A stretch of DNA of 64,000 nucleotides from Dryocosmus kuriphilus (Eukaryota > Arthropoda > Insecta > Hymenoptera > Cynipidae). The first letter of the stretch is position 1. Each line of letters opens with the position of its first letter. The stretch covers positions 234,204,618-234,268,617 of the forward strand of contig CM076190.1 of the NCBI GenBank assembly GCA_038277395.1, written 5' to 3'. The notes beneath the pieces were generated by a model. The model ran no database searches. It was not told the origin of the DNA and saw nothing but the letters and a program-made list of their open reading frames with translations. A program made the translations under genes and the position numbers. This document shows positions 10,860 to 22,767 of the stretch, in pieces.

Positions 10860-12170
10860 ATCTAGTACCACGTAAAACATAACACCTGCTTGGCAAGACT
10901 TATACGTATAAGAGGAGAGCCTTAAATATGTTACAGGAAGCACAATTTTTTTGATTGTGGAAGAATAGGATATCAGTCGTAGGTGACTTGGATCTGATAT
11001 TGAGAAAGTCCTTATTACGAAGAGGGACTCTAAGGTTAGATATTGCTTAGTTTAATATATTAAAAGCTCCCCCCTGTGCGGAAAAAAGAACCCGAAAGAT
11101 TATATGTCGATAATTTAATGGGAAGGTCCTCCTGCGCGGAAAAGGACCAGATGGTTTAACGATAGTTTTACTGGTGAAAGATTCGCCTGTGCAGAAATGG
11201 ACCCAGAAGTTTATACGTTGTAAGTTTAATAGGAAAGGTCCTCTTGCACGAGGAGTGACTCGAAGCGACGATTTAACGATAACTTTACTGGTGAAGGATC
11301 CTTCGGCGCGGAAAAGAACCCAGATGTTTATACATCATTAGTTTAATAAGGAAGATCCTCCTGAACGGAAAACGGCCCGATGACTTTTGTTCTCTGTTGG
11401 ATGATCCTCCTGTGCGGAAAAGGATCCGGGAGTTGGGATTTCACTGTGTTGAAAAGGAAAAAGGTACCTCCATGAAGCGTTCTGGCATCAGGTCCTTCGG
11501 GTGAGAGACGACCTCTATATTGATCGATCGCGTGGAAAGATTAATTCTGGAGAAGAAATGCAACCGAGCCGGATGGTGGAAGGTAGAGAGAGAAAAAGAA
11601 AGAAACACTTGGACTATTTTCCTTCTACCTTATTAGTCCATAGACCATAGTTCGACGAAATGATGTATAAATAACTATAGGTTAAGTATCGATGTATCTA
11701 AGGACCATGTCTTATCCCGGAGTGTTATTTGGGAACTTGAGGATGGATGGAGTGTCGTAGAGGCACACGAAGACGACCGGTCGACGTTCCTCTTCGAGCT
11801 TCCATATGGTACTGACTTTTGGGTCAGTTCACTGCCGTTCAACGGTTAGTGCCCCGACGGGAGAGTGGGAGGCAGGATCCTCGAGGTTTGTCAAGAGTCC
11901 TTAACGTCACACGCGCCAAGCACGTCCCGGCCGCAAGCGCGGCCGATCAGTCGATTCTAGGTATCTTCTCCTTATAACCGAATCTCCTGTTTGAACACTC
12001 TTTTTAGAGAATTATGCATCTGACAGGAAAATCGGATAGCAAATATAAGGTATGCCTGTGGAAGGCTGCTAATTACGTGTAAATATTATCACATAGTAAT
12101 AAACTAGACTGTGGCAGGGGACACGGAGCAGAAGTGAAAGTTCCTTTTTCTTTCCCCCAAACTAAATATG
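10860..12170. other. Unassigned mid-GC block containing a hairpin array
   Basis: This stretch is less AT-rich than its flanks and lacks long open frames. It contains the hairpin array at 11066-11426 and a palindrome CGGCCGCAAGCGCGGCCG near 11930-11947. It ends in a pyrimidine run (CCTTTTTCTTTCCCCC) near 12145-12160. It may be part of a retroelement LTR or leader on the minus strand, but I found no matching partner, primer site or coding region. Confidence 0.35.
11066..11426. repeat. Tandem array of hairpin-forming units
   Basis: Seven related motifs occur near 11066, 11125, 11185, 11243, 11300, 11362 and 11403. Each is of the form (G/A)TCCTCCTGYGCGGAAAAGGA. The best are GGTCCT(11125-11130)/AGGACC(11143-11148) and GATCCT(11403-11408)/AGGATC(11421-11426). 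Both have perfect 6-bp stems around a near-identical 12-nt loop. Units alternate with two spacer types (TTTACTGGTGAA and TTTATACRT..AGTTTAAT), giving a higher-order period of about 118-120 bp. Confidence 0.65.
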
Positions 12171-12184
12171 TTAAAATTGTACAA

Positions 12185-13090
12185 TTTTAAATCACTCTTA
12201 TGAATCTTATATCACTTATGCCGCTCGGCCTTATCACGTTAAAAGTAAGAGAGAAAGTTAGAAATAGTTTAGTGAGCTGACAGAAGCCATACACGCGCAT
12301 CGCAGGGCTCTATTTCTATCTCGCGCTCTCTCTCCCTCACTCTGCCCCCCCCCCTCTCTCTTCACGGTCTACAGAAGCACTTCGACTCAATCTGTGATGT
12401 ATATGTTCATTTTAAAGAGAGAGAGGGGACAGGGGGGCATACAGGGAGAGAGAGAGACATAGAGACGACAGTGAGAAAAAGACAGTAGCTGAAATATGTA
12501 ATTACTAAATTGGAATATGATGACGTCACGTCTATCGATACACTCCCAGCCTTGTTTTGTTTTGTATAGTGTCCCATAAGAAGATTCACTTCAAACATTT
12601 ATTATTCAAAGCCGATGGAATAATCACACCAATTTAGAACGCAATCTGTTATAGATATGCTGAATTTCAACTATTTTTGTTTAAAAATTTAATTATGCGG
12701 TTAAAAATGCAAACATCTACTCTAGTTTTATTATATTTAAACCTGCGTAGTAAAATTTTTTTCTCACAGTGTGAATCACGTTTTAAGATTTCGTAGATTT
12801 TAAGAGATACCAAAGTATTTTTAGAGTACCTTAGGAAATAAATGGCAATTTATTTCAGGTTACTTCTGTGGATTTTGACCATCTCAAAAGGCGTGATGGA
12901 ATTTAGAAGAATTCAGATTTTAATGCATTTATTTTAGTTTATCTTAGTCCAAAGCTTTCAAGAGGTTACAAAAATTAAAAAGAGTTTTAAAGGTTTCTAG
13001 GAACTTGAACCGTTTTTTCGGAGCAGTTTAATGGCAAAGCTTAATATAAGATGTACAGAAAATATTTTTAAATATTTCTACATTTCGCAA
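12185..13090. repeat. Dispersed ~900-bp repeat, copy A
   Basis: The block aligns in order with 39484-40390. Both contain ATGCCGCTCGG, GTTAGAAATAGTTTAGT, a GCTCTATTTCTA word, a GA-rich microsatellite, GGAATATGATGAC, TTGTTTTGTTTTGTATAGTGT, TGTTATAGATATGCTGAATTT and TTTTAATGCATTTATTTTAG. No coding frame is conserved between copies. It is probably a non-autonomous transposon or a segment of an uncharacterised element. Confidence 0.75.
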
Positions 13091-13399
13091 TAAATTTTAA
13101 CGATTTCCCAAGAATGAAAGAAATTTCGAGGAATTTTATTGAATTTCGAGAGAACATTATGCAAGAAATTACTTTTTTGTTAAAGGATTTCCATGGATTT
13201 CAACAACTTCTGTAGGTATGATTGAACTTGGTTTAACAGGTTTTAAAGATTTTAATAGATTAAAAATATTTCCTAAGTTATCAAGCGATTTCAAGAGATT
13301 TTCATTTATCTTAATGAAATTTCAAGTATCGCGCAAGATATAAATGCAACTTGCGAAATCCTTGGTATTTCCTTTCTTCTTAGACGCAACTGTGTATGT
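13091..13399. other. AT-rich spacer before gypsy element
   Basis: Low-complexity sequence with repeated TTTCAAGAG/TTTTAAAGA-like words continuing from the preceding repeat. No gene is seen. Confidence 0.4.
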
Positions 13400-13403
13400 A
13401 CAT
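13400..13403. repeat. Left 4-bp target duplication (ACAT)
   Basis: ACAT immediately precedes the 5' LTR and is matched by ACAT at 25522-25525 after the 3' LTR. Confidence 0.7.
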
Positions 13404-16055
13404 TGTGATGCTGCCGTTTTCCACCCTCGCAAGAGTTAAATTTGGTATTAAAAATTTTTGAGGTGAAGACTGGATATTCAACTCTCCGTATAGGTTCGGC
13501 ACACCATGGCGTATTTGTTTGTTAATTTTAGTATATTGATTAAATCTTATTTCGTTACTTATTTATTTTATGGCGAATTGCGAGGGTATTGCGCTCTTGA
13601 AATAAGGTCTTGAATATCGTCGCTTCGTTGAGTCATCGAGTAGGGTCTGCTGCCACCTCCTTTGTTAAGCGAGGCTTCTGCTCTTCAGAGACCTCTGCCG
13701 ACTTCCTTCAGGTTACTTCAGCCTACTTCCAGTTCAGCGAGATTGTAACGACCGTTAGCTCAAAACCCCAGGCTAATTCCAGGGGCGGGCGTACTAAGGA
13801 TGTTTACCTCCAGGGTGCACACCGGAAGGTAAATTTGTATTGTAGAGTCTACTTTTTGACTATCCTCTAATTATAATTAGAGATAAAATTAGGGGAGAAT
13901 TGACTACAAAATCTTTTAATAGATAGGCAATTCTGCCAGAATTATCCTATCGGGCGAAATGACCACAAATTCCGACAGTGGACAGGCATTTCTGCCATAT
14001 TTATCGGGGAAATAATACTAATGTTAGTATTTCTCTCAAATCTGTACGAGGGTTGTATGCTGGACCATCCTGCATCTGCCGGCCGCTGGATTCACCCATC
14101 GACCGTCAACTGAAGTTCAACCATCCGAAAGAGGCTTCGACTCCCTCAGTACATATTATAACACAGAGTTTAGACAGCCAATCAGAAGGAAGGAAGGAAA
14201 GAAGCGGAGAGAAGTCACGGTAACAGAGTAGACCAGCGAACACCAGATATCGGCCATTTTGGACAAGACCGCAAGGATATTTAATTAAGCGAAAACAAGA
14301 TATCGGCCATTTTGAACTTGACGGCCGGGACCCATATAACAGTATCTGTCACGAAAAGCGCGCCGAGTCGAGAGGACGAAGCCGAAGAATTCATTCGAGT
14401 CTGAGCGTTGCTATAAGGAGAGGTGCGAAGCCTAGCGAAATTGATAGTGACAGGTCTCGAAGGTAGGAATTTTATTTTCTCGTGGTCCAACCAAGGCACC
14501 TTCCTTTGGTCGATAAATTTGGTATTACTCTAGGCTGAATCACCCTTTTTATGTGTGAGTAGATTAAATTTTTTTTTTGGAGTGCCGACGACAGACTATG
14601 CCTTTTCCGCCATGTAACACCCGGCTTTGTCCTTTCGCCTTATAATATTCTCGTTCTGTTATATATTTAGCCATGTTCCGCTCTAATTCATTTTAGTGTA
14701 CCCTCCCTACCGCTTACTTTGTCAGTTTCTACGTGAGCACCGCATAATGTTTCAATATGTGATTCTTTGTCCTTCCGCCATATAACATTCCGGTATTTTA
14801 CAATATATTCTACCAGGTTTTTTTTATGTATTTAGACATACTCTTCGATAATTTATTTTGATGTGTCCCTCGCTCCTTCCGATTTCTTTAAGGTAATATG
14901 TGACTGGAGATCTTTCCTCATTTGTTAACATGTGTTTTCTTTTACGTCCCTGACACCGGCTAAGAAATAATTTTCACACCTTTCGAGTCGAGTTAAGCCG
15001 ATCCTTCCTTGTATTATAGAGCCCCTTTGTTTCATTCAAAGCGTCGAGTCGAGTTCCTTCCGAAATTGATTGCTCCCCTTACCGCCCTTTTGACTTTGCC
15101 CTTGTATTCAGCACACTTGCGTTTAGCTTTATTTGTAGTCATACTTAATTGCCGTAAATTTGTGTATATTCGAGAATTTTCTTAGGTTAATAAAACCATG
15201 CGGCCTCCCGATAAAGTGATTTTTTTGTAACCTCTCGACAGTATGCATCGCTTCTCCCTTTATTATTGTATTTTTGACCCTTCCGCTTAGCAATGCGTAT
15301 TTAATATTTCTTATATAGATTCTCCGAGATTTAACATTGTAGCCTCTTTCGTATACCTTTTGGTTTCAGTAATTGCAAAACCCTTATGTGTATAAATTCG
15401 CCCTTCCGACATTTACTCAGAAGTGTGTCTACTTCCGGCGTTTCCGAATTTTAGTATTATTTTGGCACACCCCTCTTATCGATGATATATTGTACTACAG
15501 AAAATGTTACCGTTCGCTTCTTTTGTTTGAATCAAGATATGTCCTTCCGAATATTTTGTGGAATTCTCTCGACTTACTTACTTCTAATAAATTGTCGATC
15601 TATTTTAATATTTTAAGTTGAGTCCTGCCAAATACTTATTTCAACCCATCCCCTCTACTTTCAGGGACTGAGCTAGGCCTGTCTCTTTATTTATATCTGA
15701 ACTTTAGGAACATTTTACGTATTAAATTGAGTTTAGTGAGTTACTTTTTTTGACATTTTGGATTATGGTTGATTTGTGGAACGGTGTTGGAATTCGGGGC
15801 TAGGTATAATTAGCCTGGTGGCCGTCGTTTGTTTCTTACCCGACTAACACTCGCGTTGTCGTGAGTTGAAAGTTTTTATGGATGTTTTAGACGTTTTTCT
15901 ATTGGTACTTTAAGTTTCGAGTAGAGAATTCAGTTATTTGTTCAAGACTGCCTTTAGGAATGCTGGCGCCCGGGCTATCGAAGATTTAGTGTTTTATGTT
16001 TATGCGAGGCTAAAAAAGGACCCCTTTAGCATCTATAGGAAAAGGTCGCGTCACA
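13404..16055 (+). repeat. 5' LTR of gypsy element (2652 bp)
   Basis: Begins TGTGATGCTGCC and ends CGCGTCACA. It aligns over its whole length with 22768-25521. It lacks a ~105-bp block that the 3' LTR carries at 23711-23815: the sequence here passes directly from CCCATATAACA to GTATCTGTCACG near 14340. The LTR should contain the element's promoter and polyadenylation signals, which I could not pinpoint. Confidence 0.9.
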
Positions 16056-16058
16056 ATT

Positions 16059-16075
16059 TGGCGCCCAACGTGGGG
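16059..16075 (+). promoter_or_regulatory. Primer-binding site, tRNA-Lys type
   Basis: TGGCGCCCAACGTGGGG lies 3 bp after the 5' LTR. It is complementary to the 3' end of a tRNA-Lys (recalled from retroviral and animal tRNA-Lys sequences) and would prime minus-strand DNA synthesis. Confidence 0.75.
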
Positions 16076-17320
16076 GGCTTTTTCTTTTTTTATAGCTATT
16101 GTTCCTAAAATTTGGCAAGACTCGTAACTTTATTAGCATCCTATGTATATTGGCGAAATTGTTTTCAAGTAATTTTGGTTTTATTAATATCGTTTCTTAT
16201 TGTTTACTTGGTATCGTTAGGTTATGATTGGTTTTATAATTATGCAATTATTTTGGGAAGATCCAAAAATTATTTTACAGAATTTATCAGATAATTAATT
16301 GGAAAAATGCAAAATTATTTTGGCATTGAAAATTAAGAAAGCTCACCTGGTGAAATTTAAATCTTTACAATCTAGCAACATTTTCTTAAACCTAACAATT
16401 TTGAGGGAATTTCAAAAATTTGATTTGCTTCAGAAAAATATGAAAGATTACTTCAAAAATTTAAAAGCTAAATAACGTAACAAGATTTAAAGTCTATTAT
16501 AAAACCTACTCGTGTCGGAGATATTATCCAAAATTTATTGAGTGAACTGGAATGTAAGCCGGTTTGGTAACATTTAGGAATATATCACAAGAAAAATTTT
16601 GAAATTTGTTTTGGGAGATATTATTAAAAATTAATTTAGTGAATTCAAATGGAAACCAGAAGGGTAACATTTGTAAATTCGTCAATTTCAAAATTTGAAA
16701 TTTGTATGGTTCTGAGATTCAATAATATGTAATTTGGAAATTTAGAAATCGATTTACTACCCAAAATCAAGAAATATTTCGGAAGATACAGGAAAGCTGA
16801 TTCTATTTATGAATTGAGGAAAAACTATCTAGTGAGTTTAAAATTCTTTGTTTTAACTTTGAAAATTTCGGAAAAGTAGTCTCGTTTTAAAGTTTTGAGA
16901 ACATTATTGTGTAAATTTAAGTTATTAATTTGAGAATTTTAAGAATTAATTTTAGGCAGGAAAATAGAGAATATTATTTCTGAATTTTATAACGTAAACA
17001 TCATTAGGACGGTGAGTCATATAGTCGGCACTCCAAACTCCAGCGTTATATTTACAAATTTATTAACAGCTTTCGGCTATTGTTCCGGACCCTTATTATT
17101 CCAAGCACCTGTGTTTACAGACCTGTTATCGTGTCTCTTGCTACTCGTATATTATTACAAGAAAATTATCGAATTGAATTTTGAATGAAATTGACTGCAG
17201 TTTTAGTCAATTATCGTTTATTCTTTCTCTTCCCCCCTCCCTCTAAGAATTCCAAAGCAAGTGTACCTTTGAGATTCGACAATTAATCCCAAAATCCCTT
17301 ACCGACATTCGAAATTAAAA
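16076..17320 (+). other. Untranslated leader of gypsy element
   Basis: AT-rich, about 1.2 kb, without a recognisable domain. The frame at 16112-16294 is hydrophobic but has no known counterpart. The stretch precedes gag and probably includes packaging signals. Confidence 0.5.
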
Positions 17321-19116
17321 ATGGCGGATGAAAGACCACCGGTCTCGTGGGTTTATAACCTCGGTAAAGAGAAACTGTCCGACGAGTTAGATAATAGGGG
17401 CCTCTCTGTCGCGGTAAGTTTTTCAGTTTTGCGCGAGCGGTTGTTGAGGGCAGTCCGCAGGGAGACTGACTCCCTTGAACCCTCCCCTCACCCCTCTCAG
17501 GAAAATCTCAATCCTGCGGATCTCCTTGTCGACAACTCCTTTGAGAATCCGATTAAAGTTCCAGAAATAATGAAAAATAATATCGCGACCCAAACTGAGA
17601 TAAGCTCTTCGTACTTCCTCATGGTAGACAATCTTATCGAAGCTGGCCAATTACCGGAGTACTCTCAAGATCAACCGGACGCACAAAGATCGTAGTCTGT
17701 CGTTAATAATCGCGCTAAGGGAAGAAATAAAGTTGAAGAACCTTACAACGCAAATTCTGGTAACCGGTTCGAAGATGATATGCGCACTGGTGGTTCCCAA
17801 GATAATTTAAATTACCCTCGTTACAGACCTTAGAGTTATGGCCGGGTAGGTGAACCAGGACTTAAGGAGAGTAATATAACTACTGGACACCAAAGTAGTT
17901 AAAGATGTGAGGATCCCTTTGTCAATTCTGAACAACGCCTTTATTCTCGCGGTTCAAGTACAATGAACCCCAGGCGTTCCCGTGTTGATTTTCAGGATCA
18001 ACATACTAGTTTTCAAGGCCCCTACCGACATCGTAGAAATGAATCCGATGCTTTTCCTTTCGACCCCTCTCACACCTATAAAGGTGAGTATGAAAACAAC
18101 CCCTTTGCTCCTATGTCTTGTTCTAACGCACCTTCTAGACACTATGGTCGTGATCCACACCCCTCCCCCCTGCGCATACGTACGAAATAATGCGGAAGTG
18201 GAACATTAAATATTCAGGGACACGTAACGAAGACCCAGACGCGTTCTTAATGCGCATTGAGGAAGGTCGAGATTTGGTTCCGGTTAACTATGTCAACTTG
18301 TTAAGGGCGATCCCCTTCCTTTTGCAGGGTATCGCTCTCAGCTGGCTTAGAGGATCAAAACATTTATGGCAAGCTTTTGATCAATTTGCTAGGGCTTTCA
18401 GAGTTAGGTTTGGATATTCAGATTTTTAGTTCGAATTAAGAAAAGAGATCCACCTAAGGACTCAAGGCGAGAAAGAATCCGTTTCCGACTACCTGACGTG
18501 TATGAGGGCCATGCTTGATAAATTAAGACCCCGAATGTCAGAAACTGAAGAGGTTCGCTATGCACATAGGAATTTTTTGCCTAAATTGCATTTACCGGTC
18601 CGTAGGAATGACATTGAGGACTTCGACCATTTAGAATATCTTGCCAGTGTGGCTCAGAAGAGTTACCGCGTAGCCCTCAGTTACAAACCTCCTCCCGTTC
18701 CCAAACGATCATTGATTCCCGATCTGACTTATAAAGATCTAAACTACCGGAGGTCTAATAAAAGACCCGACTCTCCTCGAGAGAAACTTACAGTTCTAGG
18801 AGAAGTCACCGAGTGCCAGGAATTTGAAGAACCATTAGACCAAACGTATCTAACTAGGGAAAAAGAAAATACCTCCAAGGCGGGGGGTAAGCCTAAACCC
18901 TGGACGCAACAGGGAATAGACCCTCGTAACCCTTTGCCGACCCCCCAGAAACCTAACGACACCCCAGAAAACTCCACCCCTAGAATCAAGTGTTGGAACT
19001 GTTGCGAGATTGGACATGGGTTCACTACTTGTACGAAACCTAGAACCAGATTATGCTACGGGTGTGGCCAGAAAGATGTCATTAAAACTGACTGCCCCGG
19101 GTGTACGGAAAACTGA
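17321..19116 (+). pseudogene. gag: gag of gypsy element, with stops and a frameshift
   Basis: Starts at ATG 17321 (MADERPPVSWVYNLGKEKL). The first frame is interrupted by TAG at 17693 and further stops near 17831 and 17899, then shifts near 18185. The capsid-like part (PDAFLMRIEEGRDL, then GIALSWLRG) resembles the Retrotrans_gag domain. It is cut by TAG at 18427-18429 and resumes as LRKEIHLRTQGEKESV. The C-terminus has a zinc knuckle, CWNCCEIGHGFTTC (C-x2-C-x4-H-x4-C), followed by a second Cys cluster, CYGCGQKDVIKTDCPGC, and ends at 19116. Gag forms the particle and binds RNA. As it stands no full-length protein can be made. Confidence 0.85.
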
Positions 19117-19569
19117 AAAGGAAGATGTATTGCGGGGAAAATGCATCTTTAAGGAGTTCCAACGTATCTTTAACAAACATGAAGCGTAAAATAAAGAAAA
19201 GGGTATTTAAACTAGTAGAATCATTAAATTAGTGGAAATAAAAATTTGGCTAACGGAATTGACTTTAATAACTTCACGGGAGTTTACACCCCAGTGGGAG
19301 TAGAGATAATTATTTTTGTTTCCGAAAGCAAACTTTTCATTAAAGAGAAAGACATTCCTTCAGCTACTAAAATACCGGTTATTAGATTAAAACTTAAGGG
19401 TTTAGGATCCTCTACTGTTTCCCCTGACAGTACCTCCCCCTCAGACCTACCGTCGCTAGATCAATCGGAAATTGCTAATTAGGATTTAAAGACAAGAAAA
19501 ATAACATACATTAGCAGTCACACTACATCGATCCCTATAGCGAGTCCAATAACTGGTCCCCGATCCTAT

Positions 19570-21883
19570 TGTATCTATCTCAACCATCGACGTTTCTTAC
19601 GTTAGTATTGACCAAATTAACCCCGATATCGACCTAACAGAAATTTGCAATGAGATTTTAAAGGCCGAGCCCTATCCTACCGCCTCGGTTCCCATTTACA
19701 AAATGTCCGAACTTTCCTATCGATCATCCTCTCTATTGGGTCCCCAGCCTTTATTGTACTTAACCGTTTGTATTCAGGGACAGCAGATTAAAGCTATGTT
19801 AGATAGTGGAGCCTCTAGGTAGTTTGTAGGGATAGATGGTTTAAAATTAATTGAAAACTTAAATTTAAGAGCAGACAATAGAAGAGGTCGCGTTCAAGTT
19901 GCCAATAGTCAAGTCGAACTAGTTTCTCACGAAATTGTTGCCCCGATGGAACTTTACGGTCGTATGCAACCTGTAGCCCTCAGAGTTTTAAATTCGCTGC
20001 CGGTACATTTTGCAATAGTCCAAGATTTTTGTAAATTATTTTAGTTAAACATAGATTTTGTGGACAGAACTTGGAATTTTAAAGATAACCCTAACGGGAT
20101 ATATCGTTTTCAGACAGAATGGAATTCCGCGGAAAATTGTTGTGGACTTACGGAACTTTCTATGTAAGAAGCTGATATGATTTAAGACTTTCTAGAGTGC
20201 GAATTACCGAAACCAACCGGAAAACCCGGACGAAATGACATGGCAGAACATACAATGGACACCGGCAATTACACCCCTATTAAACAACGAAATTACTTAA
20301 GTTTACCGAAAGTCATGGAGGCGATGATCTCTGAAGTAGAAAAAATTTTATCAAATGACATAATCGAGCCGTCAGCTAGTGGTTGGTCTTCTCCGGTAGT
20401 GATGGCTATCAAGCCCGATGGGAGCTATCGTTCTTGTTTGGATTTCCGTAAAGTAAATCAGGTCAAAAAGAAGGATGCTTACCCCCTTCTGCAAATGCAC
20501 GGTATCCTAGACAAATTGCGTAGTGCCCGATATATTTCTAAAATTAATTTATGTAAAGGTTTTCACCAGTTTCTCCTTGAAGTGGCTAGTCGTGACAAAA
20601 CAGCTTTTACAGTTCCAGGACGGGGATTGTTTCATTTTAAACGTATGTCATTTGGCCTTACGAACGCCCCCGCGACATTTCAGCGCCTTCTAGATAGGTT
20701 GATCGGAATCGAAATGGAACCACATGCGTTCGCCTATCTAGATGACATTATCATCGTCACTAAAACGTTCGAAGAACATCTCGAATGGCTTGCTAGGGTG
20801 TTGAAAAAGATTAAAGACGCTCGATTAGAAATTAACCACGACAAATGCGAATTCTGTTGCGAACAGGTCCATTATTCATGCTTTCTAGTAAATTAGAACG
20901 GTTTACAAACCGACGCGGACAAAACAGAGCCCGTTCTTAGATATCCCATTCCCCGCAACGTCAAGGAAATGCGTAGATTCCTACGCTTAGCTAGTTGGTA
21001 CCGCAGGGTTCTCTCAAATTTCGCGACATTAGCTGCCCCGCTAACCAAATTGACGAAAAAGAAACAAAAATGGATTTGGGAGGAGGAATACCAGTTCGCC
21101 TTTCAGGAAATTGAGCGTTGCCTATCCCAAGCCCCCGTTTTATCGTGCCCCAATTTCGACATTCCCTTTGTACTTCAGACAGGTGTGAGTAATTCTGAAT
21201 TAGGAGCTGTCCTTACGCAGAGCGTAGAAGGTGTAGAATATGTCATATCGTATGCTAGCCGAACCTTGAGTGGTGCCGATGTTAAATATACAACAACCGA
21301 GAAAGAATGCCTTGATATTGTGTGGGCCGTCCAGAAATTTAGACCCTACTTAGAGGGGTATAAATTTACAGTGATAACGTATCACAGTAGCCTTCGGTGG
21401 TTGCATACTTTGAAGAGTCCTACTGGTAGACTAGCGAGATGGTCACTTTCCTTGTCTGAATATGACTTCGAAATTCTGCATAGGAAGGGTTCTTCTCACC
21501 ATGTTCCGGACGCTTTATCGCAAATGTTTGAAACCTTTACGCCTGAAGAGATTTTTATAATTAGGGGCACCATCCTGACCTGGTATACTAGACGATTTCA
21601 AGCGGTGTCTGATTTTCCAGAGGGATTCCCGACCTGGAAAATTAAAGACGATAGATTGTACCACTACCGAACTAATCGATTAGTATCAGACTTCGTTGAT
21701 GACCTTGATGATTGGAAATTAGTTCCTACCGACACGGAGAGAGAGACCGTTTTGATAGAAGCCCACAGCGACCCACAAGCTGGTAATCTAGGGACACAGA
21801 AGTCTTACGCGTTGGTCTCACGGCGATACTACTGGCCTGGCTATTACAGGGACGTGAACAGGCACGTAAATGGTGATTACTGA
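19570..21883 (+). pseudogene. pol: pol of gypsy element: PR-RT-RNaseH, truncated IN
   Basis: One frame carries all the domains. The protease has the LDSGAS active site (19799-19816), followed at once by TAG (19820-19822). Further stops lie at 20042-20044 and near 20165. RT (20240-20896) has the fingers motif SPVVMAIKPDGSYR and the catalytic AYLDD, then a TAG at 20894-20896. RNase H follows from 20969, but two catalytic acidic positions look changed (QTGVSNSELG for the usual QTDAS; VITYHSSL for VITDHS). The integrase zinc domain EAHSDPQAGNLG..YYWPGYYRDV has the second His changed to Asn, and the frame ends before the CxxC pair. The DDE integrase core is missing. Confidence 0.9.
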
Positions 21884-22316
21884 AAAGGCCTCCCGATCTG
21901 AAACTCCTCCTAAGGCCTCTCGATCTGAAATCCCTCCAACTGACCCCCGGACTAAGGCCGCCGCCACTGCCTTCCAATCATACTTCCGACCCTCTTCGCC
22001 CTCCAACCCCTTCAGAGAGAGTTCGTCTATACCCATCCAAACCGACTCCCCTAAACCCGTGCAAACTCCTTCTTCCTCCGGGAAAGTGGAAACTCAAAAG
22101 ATCCCTTCCCTCCTTAATTTAAAATTCCCTCCTTCAGAGAACCTCAACCCCCGCATCCAACAATTCTTCTGTGAAACGGGAGATTTTGAATGCTGGAACT
22201 GCAAAGCCCCTTCCCATCTATATTCGGAATGCGCACTCCCACCTCAACAGAAATTCTGTTATGGGTGCGGACGAAAATGGGTCACTAAGGCCATATGCCC
22301 CAGATGTTTCATCTGA
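21870..22316 (+). pseudogene. Second gag-like zinc-knuckle segment at 3' end
   Basis: This 148-aa frame overlaps the truncated integrase end and sits where the integrase core should be. It is Pro/Ser-rich and ends with CWNCKAPSHLYSEC then CYGCGRKWVTKAICPRC. These match, position for position, the two Cys clusters at the end of the element's own gag (near 18990-19110). The N-terminal part (KASRSETPP repeated as KASRSEIPP) has no clear counterpart in this gag. The simplest reading is a recombinant in which the 3' end of gag from a related element replaced the integrase core. Alternatively it is a genuine extra ORF of this family. It is open but may not be expressed independently. Confidence 0.65.
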
Positions 22317-22767
22317 CTGCACCGTTCCCGACCTAATTTGAATCCCCTTTTTTTTACGACCTTCTGATCTCTCCAAATAATCCCTAAATCATCCTCTCAA
22401 TAATTTGGTATATATTTTGTTATTGTCTTTTTTTCTCACCTAGTGTCTTAATGAGCTATCTTATAATAAACTACTTATAAATTATTTGGTAAGAGGTTTG
22501 CTTTATTGTGTTGTTTCCTTTCCCTAATTTATTATTTTCGTAGCAATTTCGGGTAAATTTTTTTTCTGTTTGATATTCAGCCAAGGAGTACCGAATTTTG
22601 ATTTTGTTTTGGAGTCAAACTTTATCGTTTTATGTCTGGCTGACTGCGGGATTGGTTCCTGCTCTCGAATTCTCGTTCGTATCGCATCATGTTCCCGTTC
22701 ATTCCTTATTTTTCTTTGTCTTCCGTTGGTTTGAGACCTGTTCGGTCGCCACCAAAGGGAGGGGTGT
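22317..22767 (+). other. 3' untranslated region and polypurine tract
   Basis: Non-coding, T-rich sequence ends with the purine run AAAGGGAGGGG (22754-22764), three bases before the 3' LTR. This is the expected polypurine primer for plus-strand synthesis. Confidence 0.7.

Noticed and set aside
10860..12170. Possible solo LTR ending in a polypyrimidine/PPT-like run
   Set aside because: No TG...CA ends, target duplication, primer site or second copy could be shown.
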